Source: Centrapalus pauciflorus (taxonomy: Eukaryota; Streptophyta; Magnoliopsida; Asterales; Asteraceae). Taken from it: DNA of 64,000 nt. Below are positions 1-11,045 of this stretch, piece by piece. The notes below the pieces were generated by a model. It saw nothing but the letters and a program-made list of their open reading frames with translations, was not told the DNA's origin and ran no database searches. The stretch lies in contig JAANYP010003850.1 in NCBI GenBank assembly GCA_020465985.1, positions 1,736,001-1,800,000 of the forward strand. The letters run 5' to 3'. Position 1 is the first letter of the stretch. Each line of letters starts with the position of its first letter. The translations under genes were made by a program, and so were the position numbers.

Positions 1-254
1 TTTAGGAAAGTAAATTAATAATTCTATTTTTCTATAAACTATTTATGATATTTAATTTTCATGTTAATTAAAACATTTAATAAATTTATATATATTAAAA
101 ATCCGTGGATCAACATTCTGATACAATCAGTAAAATTTTTATTTATCTGTATATTATGTATTTTAATTTTATAGTTTATATCGTTTAGATAATTTATTTT
201 GAGTTTTAATATTATCATTTAATTACTAAAATTTTTAAAAAAAAGATATTAGTT

Positions 255-293
255 TATAAATGTAACACATGTAATACGTGGGCAAATAACTAG
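255..293 (+). mobile_element. Helitron-like 3' terminus
   Basis: An imperfect palindrome around CACATGTAATACGTGG is followed about 8 bases later by CTAG and a host T. This is the 3' signature of plant Helitrons (hairpin, then CTRR, insertion between A and T). The rest of this element upstream is AT-rich and I could not find its 5' end. Confidence 0.5.
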
Positions 294-379
294 TTATGGT
301 AATAAAATAGGCGGGAAAATGAAATTGATATGTCACGAAAGAATGACACGTGGCAAAATCATTTTACTTTATTAATAGA
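294..379 (-). mobile_element. Helitron-like 5' end fragment
   Basis: Read on the minus strand, it begins TCTATTAATAAAG and runs into a GACACGTG-type motif. The same 5' block (a short AT-rich start, then a CACGTGTCATTC-like motif, then a GCGGGAAA-like stretch on the plus side) recurs at the ends of elements near 2.4, 3.0 and 50.1 kb. Confidence 0.45.
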
Positions 380-1089
380 TATAGTTTATTTTACAAGAAA
401 TTTTACCTGTCCAAATCTATTCCATCAGAGGAAATGTAATACCAACCCTAATTGACGGGGTTGCCCTCCACCTCGGCTTGATCCTGCCAACTACACTAGT
501 ACACCACTCCTCACCCTCGGTCACGACAACATTAACCATGTGAAATTTATATATCTTTGGAAAATTTATATAAACTTATAATGTGAAATGTATATATCTT
601 TATAAACGTGAAATCTTTTCAAAAAATGTATTTTTAAGAATGGTACATTCTGGTGCGCTGCGTAACAAGTGACACTTACTTGAATCTAAATCTATAGATG
701 TATATGTGTGTGTTTTTTATAACTAACTAGTTTTAATAATTACTCATAATAATTAATATTGTTCTTATATATTAATTTAAATGACTCGTGATTTTAATTA
801 GTTGATAAATAAGTAAAAAGGTATAATAAAATTTTATAACCAAAAAAAAAATCAAATTAATAACAAATTTTAGTTTTCTTAAAACAAATTAAATACGTTA
901 ATTCGTAAAAGAACAAATAATGTGTAATATTAAAATATGAATATATATACTAGGAACACATAAAGCAAAAAATTTAATAAATATACAAATAATAATTAAA
1001 TTACATTTTTTTGTATTTATAAATTTATATTAGTTAACTAAATCATATTTTATTAAAATAACTACTTAAATTTAAATCCAAAAATAAAA
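380..1089. other. AT-rich intergenic, no gene seen
   Basis: Short GC-richer patch near 440-540, otherwise AT-rich low-information sequence. No ORF, RNA gene or bounded repeat could be supported. Confidence 0.5.
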
Positions 1090-1300
1090 ATTGGTTAGAA
1101 GGACCAAAACTGAAATTAAGTAAATAGTTGAGGGACCATAACTGAAAGGGCAAATTTGTCATTTTGAAAAATTTAACGGATGAGGGACCATTTTTGCAAA
1201 CAAACAGTGTTTTGAGGGACCGTTTATGTAATTTTGAAAGTTGAGGGACCGGTTCTGTAATTTTGGGCAAACCACAGGGACCATTTATGTAATTTACTCT
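1090..1300. mobile_element. MULE-type terminal region, one end only
   Basis: Contains several degenerate copies of GAGGGACCATTT and finishes with TGTAATTTACTC, the inverted form of the GAGTAAATTACA start common in plant Mutator-like elements. The matching left terminus was not found, so the element is broken. It abuts a Helitron end at 1310. Confidence 0.45.
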
Positions 1301-1309
1301 ATAATTTAA

Positions 1310-2463
1310 CTAGTTTATTTACCCGCGTCTTACGCGTATGATAAGCTAAAAGGTAAATATAGAATTATTTTTTTTAAAAGTATACGATAATGACATTATT
1401 ATATATCATGACCTATTAATTTTTCATATTTCTGAATATAATGGATAGTAATTTTTTATTATTTTAAACTTTTATTATATTATAATTAAAAGTTATCAGA
1501 GTCTTAGATTTTATAGGATTTGATTTGATATGAAATTAAATATAGATTATACTAGATATGGATAGATATACTTTAAATATCATTAGTGATTTTTATAAAC
1601 TAAAAATAACATTTGTCAATTCATGATGATGACACGTGAAACCACGAGAATTGAGTGTGAAACCAAGAGAATTGAGTATATATATACTAAATTAATTAAT
1701 ACTATTTATAGGTTATAGATAAAGATTTAAAATAAAACGATGTTTGAAACTTTTATCATATAAAATTAATAGAACAATTTATAATATTTTGGTGATAAAC
1801 TTAACATAATATTTTTATTTTTTGATTTAAATATTAGATTATTAAGTGTACTATTTATATGATGATTATTATATTTTTACAATTCATTTTATATTCATAC
1901 TTTTTAAAAATTAATAAAAAAATGAATTTAAAATTGGTTATATTTGGTAGTAGTAATAATAGAAAATTTTAAGAAAAAAGTAGATTGTAAAATTAATTAA
2001 ACTAATTTAAAATTTAAAAACCAATAATTTTGCTGAATATTTATTATTGAAAATATATGACATATATGAACGAAAAAATATATCTAATTTGTTAACATTT
2101 TATACTTAATATGGTTAATTAAAAATTTTTATGTTATATTAATAAATAAATATTTGTTTTCAGATTTTAATTATACAAAATAAATGTAATTATAATATGC
2201 ATGTTTCAAATTTAAAGACAAGATATATGTTTTAGACTTTTAATTACTAGTAACCTATTAGTTTAATTGTTTTTAATATAATGAATTGAAGTAATTAATT
2301 TTAGTAAATAAATTAGGAAGGAAAGATAAAAGATTATTTGTTCCCTTTTTAATAAATTAAATTTATTAATGAATGGTTCTATATATGGAAAAAGAGCGGG
2401 AAATGAAAAATGAATACATTGATAGAATGACACGTGACATTGCAATGTTCTCTTTTATTATAA
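1310..2463 (-). mobile_element. Helitron-like element
   Basis: On the minus strand the 3' end is at 1310: a hairpin (ACGCGTAAGACGCGGGT) followed by AAATAAACTAG and a host T. The opposite end near 2463 carries the 5'-type block with GACACGTGACATT and TTTTATTATAATA. A second element's CTAG end begins 3 bases later, so this 5' end was probably interrupted. There is no Rep/helicase coding, so it is non-autonomous. Confidence 0.5.
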
Positions 2464-2465
2464 TA

Positions 2466-2998
2466 CTAGTTTATAACCCACGTATTACGTGGATATTTTT
2501 AATTAAATTTATTTATATAAAATGTATATGAGTAAAAATAAAAACATACCAAAATAATAATTGTGTTTATTTTTTATTATTTACAGATTAAAAAATAAAG
2601 TATATTTATCTTTTTTAAAAATATTAAATTGTATTTATCTTTTATTTTTTATAAGTTGTAATTATCTTTTTGGTGAACGTAGAGGTGACACGTGACATTT
2701 GATGTTTTCATTGATTATACATAATAATAATAATTTCGACAACTAATTCAAATTTTTATATTTGGATCTAATTATGATTATTATGGATGATAATGATAGA
2801 TACTTATTTTAGGTAAACATTAATTTTAAATGTTACAAAATCTAATTTATTACTAATTAATTAATGAAAAAAATAAATTCAAAATTTAATGCAATTAAGT
2901 TAGGTGTTAAATATGGAAAAAGAGGTGGAAAAATAAAAATTTTTTGTATTGTAGAAGTGACATATGACATGAATTGTTTTGTTTTATTATAATATACA
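2466..2998 (-). mobile_element. Helitron-like element
   Basis: Minus-strand 3' end at 2466 with hairpin CCACGTAATACGTGGG and CTAG, host T adjacent. The 5'-type block is repeated at about 2680-2726 and again at about 2950-2996, suggesting two overlapping or nested copies. Limits on the 5' side are approximate. Confidence 0.45.
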
Positions 2999-3000
2999 GG

Positions 3001-3758
3001 ATAATCAACCCATGTATTACATGGGTTGATTTAGAAAATACACATTTTTTTATATTTTAATAAATTATTATAAAATTTATATATAATTAAAATAAAAAAA
3101 TTGAAAGCTAGTTAAATTAAAGATAAAAAAACACTTAGTTGTTTGATATTAAAAAAATATTATTATATTGTATTATTAAAAACTATTAATATGTGTTTGC
3201 AAAAAATGTTTTTTTTAAATTTTTATTAACTTGAAATATGAAATATCAATGTAAGAAAAAAACTTCAATTATGTGAATGTGTATATATTTTAAAAATGAT
3301 CAAATATAAAATGAAATATCTGAAAATCAACAATCAAAATTTATCATATTCACAATTGAAGTTTTATCAATTAAATTTTAAATCTTGTTAGCAAAATAAT
3401 TAACAAAAAATTTTAACTATATTTACTACACTTCTACATTTAAATCCAAATTTTTACAGTTGAATTTAACTATGATCATTAAGGATAATAATGACACATA
3501 TTTATTTTAGGTAAATATTAATTTAATATTAATTCATTAATGAAAAAAATTAAAATCAAAATTTAATGTAATTAAGTTAAGTTAGTAAATTTGAAAAATG
3601 AATTAAAAAATGGGCATAGGTGTAGTTATTGATTTTAATTAAGGGTATAAGAGACATTTCATAAATAATTATGAGTTGTCATTAATCTGGGCCATTGATT
3701 TATTTCCATCCAATGGTCCAGAAACTTCAAGTGGTTTTCTTATTATATATAGTATAGA
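3001..3758 (-). mobile_element. Helitron-like element
   Basis: Minus-strand 5' end TCTATACTATATATAATAAG starts at 3758. The other end has a perfect palindrome CAACCCATGTATTACATGGGTTG at 3006-3028, but lacks a clean CTAG, so the 3' boundary is uncertain. No coding capacity. Confidence 0.45.
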
Positions 3759-4259
3759 TATATAGATATAGATTCTTATAAAATCATTATTTCAATTATT
3801 AATTAATAATTGGTTTAAATCTTTTTAATAAACCTAAAATATATAGTTGGAACAAATATGAATAAATTAAGTAACTTTTAATATCATAATTATATAATTA
3901 GAACCAAACTTTAGGTTAACATTTTACTAATAAATTATTTAATTATTCACATGTATATTTATGATTAATAACACTTATATGGTACTATTAGTCACTAAAA
4001 TTGTTGATTGAATTTAGTAGACCGTAACTTAAAATTGATTAACTATATGATTAATAACTTGTTTAATATTAATGTTCACTTGTTAGTGAAGTTAATTTAA
4101 ATATTCATTAAGATTAAAATAAACACATTAAAATTAAACCGATTAAAGTCTATAGAAAATCACATAACTAATTATTAGAACCTTGATTCGATTAATAATG
4201 ATTAATGAAATATTTTAAGTTAAACGAACAATAATTGCAAACCAAACTTGATAACTATT
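3759..4259. other. AT-rich intergenic, nothing recognised
   Basis: Low-complexity AT-rich sequence without a supported ORF or a bounded repeat. Confidence 0.5.
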
Positions 4260-5522
4260 AAATATAAAAAGTGTGTATTAAAATAGTGGGATTGAGTAGC
4301 TAGAAGACCAACCTACCTAAGTTGTATCAAGTTCTAATTTAAGTTCGTTCTTATAAATCAGATCGATTCGTAATGGATTCAGTTTACCGTTGTGGTATAC
4401 TAAGCTGCTATTAAGGTACGGATTGTGTACTTCTTTCAGCGTTACTCTTTAGTTGTTCAATGTGTGGCTTGCATGCTATTATTTGACAGTTGAATTTTGA
4501 TATCTCTCGTGTCACATTACTTATCAAAGGTAAACATCGTTTTAAACGCTCGTAAAACATTTGTGAAAATATATTTTAAAAACAATTATTTTCATGGCTT
4601 ATCATGGATGTTGATATTATATTGAGAAATGTGGCCTTTTTTTGTTGAAATGATTATTATATCTTGAGATGTTTATTCGGACCTTTTTGTTATGCTTGAA
4701 CCCTAGACAGGAGATAGAATTACCGAGTGAACTACCCGTGAAGATACCACAGACATGCCATTGGGGCACCAATGGCATGACACTTCGTAACAGTGTGATC
4801 GTTTACGGCGTCTCACTTTCGTTTGAGATTACGATTCATGATTGATTGAGATTATGTTAGCTCGGGAATGAGCTGTTGGTTATTTTAGGGGGGGGCGTAT
4901 GGATGCATCATAGGCTATTATGTGTTTCGCAGAAGTGTAGTGCAATGTCATAAACTCCTTCCGACCAGATGCACTGAGGTGACACACTCAGTGTAGTCTT
5001 TTGTATGAGATTGATTATTATATATTTCGCTAGGACGCTCGGTACACATAACCCAGCCATTCGTTGACTCAACCTTTATTTTCTTGACGATCTGGTGTGG
5101 AGGTGAATAATTATTTTTAAAGAAAATATATTTTTCAAACTTTCCTTTCAAAGAAATCTGTTTTCGAACATTCTTTAGTCTTTGAATTCCTATACGTTGC
5201 ATTTGTATTAAATCTCCATATTGGGTGTTTGGCTCGTACCGTGTTCTTTTTTCTGGCAGGTACTCAGAGTTGAAGATCGGAAGTGTGCAGAGCGTAACCG
5301 TCAATTGAGGACCTAGACTTATTTTAGTTATTCTAATATCTTTAGTAAATAGTGATTATGAACATTTAGATAACGCTGAGTTTTATTTTAATTTGGTAAT
5401 TCAAAGTCAACTGATTTTTTATATTAAAAGTTTGGCAGTTTAATAATAAATATAATTCACTTTTGTTTAGATGAGGTAGTTAAATAGGACATCGTTGATC
5501 CACTCGGGGTCGGGGTGTTACA
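4260..5522 (+). mobile_element. Degenerate Ty3/gypsy-like LTR, 3' end retained
   Basis: The segment has the higher-complexity composition of a plant gypsy LTR and ends ACTCGGGGTCGGGGTGTTACA, the 3' end style of many chromovirus LTRs (TGTAACACC...GGTGTTACA). No TGTAAC start was found upstream, so the 5' side is lost or diverged; the left limit is a guess. The 118-codon minus-strand ORF at 4948-5304 lies within it and resembles no protein I know. Confidence 0.45.
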
Positions 5523-5523
5523 C

Positions 5524-5820
5524 AAACCCTTTAAAAAGATTTAAAATTTTAACAAGATTCAAGTAAGAAATCAATTCAAGTTTATAAGTTTAATCAAGTA
5601 ACATATATGTATTCAAGAAACATAATCAAATAACTTAAAGTAAACCAATACCATTAGTTAAGTCAAGTATCAAGTAGCAATAATATTATTGAATCAAACT
5701 CATTCAAGTAAGCCCTTTAAAAATATTCAAATAGCTTTAACAAGTTTCAAGCAAGAAACTAATTCAATTTTATGAGTTATAATCAAGTAACATATATGCA
5801 TTCAAAAAACATATAACCAA
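5524..5820. repeat. Diverged direct duplication of about 110 bp
   Basis: A block at about 5524-5633 recurs at about 5709-5820. Both run from CCCTTTAAAAA through CAAGTAACATATATG(T/C)ATTCAA(G/A)AAACATA in the same order. The spacing is about 185 bp. Confidence 0.55.
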
Positions 5821-5982
5821 TATGCTTCCAAGAATTAAGTAACAATTCAAGGTTATGAGTTATAATCAAATTTATAAGTAACTTCCAAATAACCAAAGTT
5901 TATAACAAGTTATATAGTTATGTCATTGAAATATAACAAAATTTATAAAAAATTGTTGGAATAATTTTTGTTATAATAAATA

Positions 5983-6160
5983 TGGGTAAAGGGTGGGTTG
6001 GTTGAGGACGGGGTGGGGTAAGATAGGGCAGGGTAGGAATGATGTAGGGGTAGGGTGGGGTAGGATAGAATGGTTGATGGGTAGGGTGGGGTGAGGTAGG
6101 TTAGGGTGGGGTGGGATGGGGGTGAGGTAGAGTAAAGTGGGGTAGGGCAGGGCTTGGGGT
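5983..6160. repeat. G-rich minisatellite (TAGGGTGGGG-like)
   Basis: Plus strand is almost only G, T and A, with irregular units such as GGTAGGGTGGGGT. Many runs of three or more Gs are closely spaced, giving G-quadruplex potential. The long Pro/Ser/Tyr-rich minus-strand ORF here is a by-product of the repeat. A related array lies at 23384-23946. Confidence 0.8.
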
Positions 6161-6378
6161 GAGCTTCCATAAGAGAGAAAGAACAGTAGAGCGTGTTTTT
6201 TTAGATTAGTGGTGATGAGACATAAGTTTAACGTCTTATCAAAAAGGAGTCACGATAAGAGGTTTTTAACTCACATCTCTCATCGCAATCAAACGCACTT
6301 GCGTTTTAAACCTCTTACTGAATAAGAGGTTTACATCTGATCAGACTCTGATAAGAGCTTCAAACACACCCTTAAACT
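6161..6378. mobile_element. hAT-like element end, same family as 33194-34665
   Basis: Its right end (AAACACACCCTTA) inverted reads TAAGGGTGTGTTTGAAGCTC and continues with CTTATCAGAGTCTGATCAG and CCTCTTATTCAGTAAGAGG. This matches the left end of the element at 33194 (GTTGTTTGATAAC, CTTATCAGCTCTGAT, CCTCTTATTCGGTAAGA). The other end was not located; it may enclose the neighbouring minisatellite. Confidence 0.5.
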
Positions 6379-6420
6379 TTAAGTCTTAATATCCATATTA
6401 CCATCTGTTATTGCTGGCAG

Positions 6421-7041
6421 TAAGGGTGTTCATGGATGGTTAACCGAACCGAAATTTCGGATGGTTAACTTCAGATGGTTAACCGGAGATACCGGTTCAA
6501 GAATTTCGTGAACCTATATATAAACCTAAAAAGTTGATTAACTGGTTTTTTCGGTTCGGTTAACCAATTATTATTATTTATTAATTAATTACTTTTTAAA
6601 TTAAAAAACAATTAGTTTTCAAAAACTTTAATTGTCTAAAATAATAAAAAGTGAGAAATCAAGCTACAAATTATCTATATAATATCTTTAAAAGATTGAA
6701 TATTATATTTAAAGATCTAATGATAAAACAAAAAATTATTTATAATCTTTCTAAATTAATTTGTTCTAGTGTACATTTTTGTTGTTTTGAATTTAAAAAT
6801 TAATGTAGAATAATAAATAAGTTATAAATTTAAATTATTGTTGGGATAGATGTTAATATTTGTAGGCATAAAATTTAAAATTATAACATTAAATTTATTT
6901 TGGTTAACCGTCCGTCACCGAAATCGTAAACCTAATCCGACCAAAAATAATAGAAAAATTGGTTCAATTAACCTTAAAATCGAAACGGTTTTTCAGGTTT
7001 CGTATCTGTTTTTCGATTTCGGAATTTTTTGAACACCCCTA
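6421..7041. mobile_element. hAT-type MITE with 8-bp target duplication
   Basis: Perfect duplication GCTGGCAG at 6413-6420 and 7042-7049. Inverted termini are TAAGGGTGTTCA on the left and TAGGGGTGTTCA (inverted right). Subterminal regions carry repeated GGTTAACCGAA-like motifs, as usual for this group. No transposase; the short plus-strand ORF at 6850-7032 is not meaningful. Confidence 0.88.
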
Positions 7042-7349
7042 GCTGGCAGAGCTGACTATGAGGGCGCAAAAAAAAGGGTGAATGGCCAGTGTCCCAAATT
7101 TCATAGGGCTTTAAATTCATAAAGCTTCAACGTAATGATAAAAAAAACACGTGATATTTCTTTTGTTTATGGACAAAGAAAGATCAAAAAACAAGTGTGA
7201 ATCTCTCTCTAACATACACACACATATGTGTGTGTGCGCGCATATAAAGTCCTTTTATACTTTTATGTACGGAGCTCAAATATGATTGGAAGAGCCCGAC
7301 CAAACCGCTGGACTAAAAGTCCTCTGGATTAACTATAACTTGTATGATA

Positions 7350-7759
7350 CAGGGCCGTCCCGTGAATTTTGGTGGCTCTGTACGATAATTACATAGTAAA
7401 CTCTTAAAATGTGAAAATTTTTAATTTTATATGACAATTATTAGTTATTAGTAGTCTAGCAATTGCTATATAAATAAAAAAAACATTTAAAACAATGATA
7501 TTAAGTCATGTTCATATAACTTGAACAAAATAATTAATTTCAAAACTATATTTATTTGAAAGGACATTGTTATACGCTTATTTTTATTAATCATACATCC
7601 TCATACTCACATATTTTTTGTTAATGACGTGAGACACAACAATTAAACTTAAACATATTTTAGTTTTTCATCATTTTTTCCGATCACCGGTCAAGAGGCC
7701 CTATCAAACTTGGGGCCCTGAGCGGTCGCACTTACTGCAAACCCTCAGGGCCGGTCCTG
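7350..7759. mobile_element. hAT-type MITE with 8-bp target duplication
   Basis: Perfect duplication GTATGATA at 7342-7349 and 7760-7767. Termini CAGGGCCGTCC and inverted CAGGACCGGCC match at 9 of 11 positions. A second GGCCCTGAGCGGTC-like motif lies inside the right end. No coding capacity. Confidence 0.87.
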
Positions 7760-7968
7760 GTATGATACATGAGATTGTCATAATTTAAGATTTTCATCAC
7801 CCTCAAGTAGTCCATTTTTCACCTTCGAGTTTAATGTCAACTAATCTAGAGCTTTCATTATATTTGTTAGTAATTATAAGTACGTGTAAGACTAGACTGC
7901 AAATCTTTTTTGGATTTTTGAAGGATAACTTACTTTGTTACATTTATTTATTAATACACCATACCATA

Positions 7969-9686
7969 TGTAACACCCTACTTTTACTACTAATGTCACA
8001 TAGGACTTATAGTCCACGTCATCCAATCATAGACAACATTATCAAGGGTTAAACAGCTAATTACTACTAAACATCGATAGTAAGTATCAAGTAACACGAG
8101 ACGGGAACCAACCCCCGTCAATAACGTCAGTCAACCACAACATAAGCAAAGGTTACAGTCATCCACAAGTCACTGGCTAATAAGCCAAACCACAAAACAT
8201 CAGGACTACTTACGAAAGTAGTCGCTAACTACTGTCCACGTGGCGGGTCTCGGCTACCGCCCGCTGTATCCCTAGCCTCAGTCCTCGTACCTGAGATCCA
8301 CAGTTAAAACAACAGTCAGCGGAAAGCTGGTGAGTTACTATAAACGACTTTAAAACAGTTTACAAAATAGTTAGCACAATATAACGACTAATAATCGACA
8401 TGCGGCCGACCTCAACTGTCTGACGCCTCATCGGGAGCGACCCGACATAGCCTGCATAGCCCACTCCACAAAGTAGTGGGTTGTCAGATCCACTGAGTTG
8501 GGAATGACCCAACAGGCCTCTCTACTCTGCGTATAGCAACAATACGCGCGATCCACGTGCTCTGCTCTGTGCTAACAAATGTCAACGTATAAAAGGGTCC
8601 ACATCGGACCCGAATAATAAACAACAAGTAAGTAACTCACCTGAAGCACGACTACAGTCTCGCTATCAACGACGGTCTCTACGAGTCACAGGTTTAGCTA
8701 TGAATCCTGGCAACAATAAATACAACTACACTGTAACGACTAGCTACTGAACTCATAACGACTATACTACTAGACTCATTAGCTCGACACGAATCAACAA
8801 GCCAAGACACACGAGCGCGGCCAGGAGCGCGGCCGTGATCGTGGTCGCGGGCTCCTCGTCGCGGCCTGTCATCGCGGGCACAATGACCCCGCGCTGCCCC
8901 TCTTGTCGCGGCCGGGCTCATCCGAGCACGCCCGTGCTCGTCCGACCCGTGACTAACGTCTCGGTCGCGTTCCACTACCAGCGACCACCCTTAACCGCCT
9001 CACCCTGATCGCGGGCGCGACCAGGGGAGCTCGGCCGCGATGCGGCGACGAGCAGGTTATGCTCTGTTTTTGCATAACTACGGGGATCACTCTTTAATTC
9101 CGATTTTTCCATATTTCAGGGTTATAATTCAACCCCAAGCCTGCTATCTATCTACTACATCATACTAAATGAATTGAACGTGAATTACTAACCTTAACAC
9201 GTTCCTTCCCTCTCGAATTTGAGCTCCACGTTGAAAGGATGATGATGGTGATGCTTCTTACTTGAGGCTGCTGAATATCTCTTGGCTCTCTTTCTGGATT
9301 CAGCTGAGAACACACACACACATATGCACTTGAGTTAAAATGAAATGAAAGAAGGAGAAGCTTCAAGTGATATATATACGTTCCGGTCCCGAACTCAATT
9401 AAAACGGATACGACACCCATAAATCATTAGGTAGACACCCTTTAACCCAATTAATCTCAAATCAACGACTTGAGTTTAGAATGTTAATTAACTCATTAAA
9501 ACAACCCCAAATCCACAATTACTACTAAACGAGTTATTATCTCAACCGACTAAAATTATACGTAATAACAATCTATCTTACCAACTCACGTGTAATTAAC
9601 CAATTAAATTCCACCAACTCGATAAAATAACTCTCAAGGCCACTAAATAAATTACACGTACCTGCTGCTAGATTCCGGGTGTTACA
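7969..9686 (+). mobile_element. Solo LTR of a Ty3/gypsy-type retrotransposon
   Basis: Begins TGTAACACCC and ends GGGTGTTACA, the canonical TG...CA inverted ends, and is flanked by a perfect 5-bp duplication CCATA (7964-7968 and 9687-9691). There is no internal domain and no second LTR, so this is a solo LTR left by LTR-LTR recombination, about 1.7 kb. The assignment to Ty3/gypsy rests on the terminal sequence style and length, not on coding sequence. A strikingly GC-rich block at about 8800-9060 generates a spurious Arg-rich minus-strand ORF. Orientation is assumed from the terminal style and is not secure. Confidence 0.85.
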
Positions 9687-9706
9687 CCATACATTATTTT
9701 AGATAT

Positions 9707-10685
9707 GGGTTATTATCGAAAAAACCATCCGAACTTTTATAATTTTTTCGGTTTAACCATTTAATTTTTTTCACAATCGATCAAATCACTACACTTTTTT
9801 ATTTCCTATTAGTTTAATCACTATACTTTCAAATTTATTGGTTTAGCCATTCATTTTTGACCGGTCAATTGTTGTTATGAATTAAAGTTTTTATCAAAAA
9901 AACCATTCGAACTTTCATAATTCTTTTTATTTAACCACTCTATTAGCTTTTTAATCAAAAAGGCCATTCTCTATTTTTCATCATCATATTGCTTTTATCA
10001 ACAACGATGCTTCATTGATCTATTCTGCTTCTTTATTATCATCCTCTTCTACTTCATCAGCTCTTCATTATCATTGTGTTAATCCAAACATATTCTAATC
10101 AATTTGATTCTCTAAGATTTTGTAGTGTTCATCAAGTTTGTTAAGGTTTGAATGTTTTAAAGGATCGTAAATAAATAAATTTTATAAATTAAATAGTAAT
10201 TACTAACGATAGTAATAATATAATCTAATAATTTTTTAAAAAATAAACAATAATAGAAAATTAATAACTAAAATTTTATTATAAAATTTCATAAGTAATT
10301 TTGAAACTTAATTTGGGTTTATTTTTGGTGTTTATAAAATCTTGGAAAAACTTAAATATAAAAATGAATTGCTTTTAATTTGATATATTATTGATAAAAA
10401 TATGAAAAGATGTGTTTAGTTACATTGAATTATCGGTTCTCGGAGTTTTAATTTTTAGTTTAAGAGGATGGTGGTCAAACCAAAAAAATCTTGGAAGTTC
10501 AAGTGCTTTTTTCAATGATAAAAAACGTACGTAATTGCCACGTAATCAAATCACCTGTGATAACAGGTAAAATGGTCAAAGCAATAAAAAATGAAAAGTT
10601 TAGTGTTTTGATCGGTTGGAAAAAAAATTGAGTGGTTAAACCGAAAAAATCATAAAAGTTCGGATGATTTTTTCGATAATAACCC
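9707..10685. mobile_element. Non-autonomous MULE with 9-bp target duplication
   Basis: Perfect duplication TTTAGATAT at 9698-9706 and 10686-10694. Long inverted ends (about 100 bp or more) start GGGTTATTATCGAAAAAA and align with the inverted right end. A diverged direct copy of the terminus lies inside at about 9890-9980, so the left end is doubled. The interior is AT-rich with no recognisable gene fragment. Confidence 0.88.
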
Positions 10686-10694
10686 TTTAGATAT

Positions 10695-11045
10695 TATTAA
10701 CTTCTAAGTCCAACTTCTACATTCCAAATTAAAGATTGAGCAGAATTAAATTAACGTCACAATGACAAAAATAGGATTTATTTGGCCCATCTTTTTTAAA
10801 TTTTGTGTTCCATCCACTCTTCGTTTCACCACTTCTCTCTCTCCCACTCACATGCAGAATATATATATATAGAGAGAGAGATTAATAATAATAAATAGAT
10901 AAACATAAACATGCACCACCACCTCTCACTACTTTGTATAATGTATCGCTTCCTCTAACCCTATATTTTCTCTCCATGAAATTTTCTATCTTTAGGTGGC
11001 TCGGTGATGGTGGTGATCGAGGCGTAATCATAAACCTAGCCACCC
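10695..11045 (+). promoter_or_regulatory. Upstream region of the ZAT-type gene
   Basis: Contains a short (AT)n(AG)n tract at 10858-10881 and pyrimidine-rich stretches (TTCTCTCTCTCCC) typical of plant core promoters and leaders. A TATA-like ATATATATAT precedes the start codon by about 180 bases. The transcription start is not determined. Confidence 0.35.

Noticed and set aside
4260..5522. Full-length LTR or complete retrotransposon
   Set aside because: Only a convincing 3' LTR end was found; no start, primer-binding site, coding domain or duplication.
8694..8975. 93-codon Arg/Asp-rich minus-strand ORF
   Set aside because: Lies inside the GC-rich core of the solo LTR; its composition follows the CGCGG/GACCG words and it has no domain.
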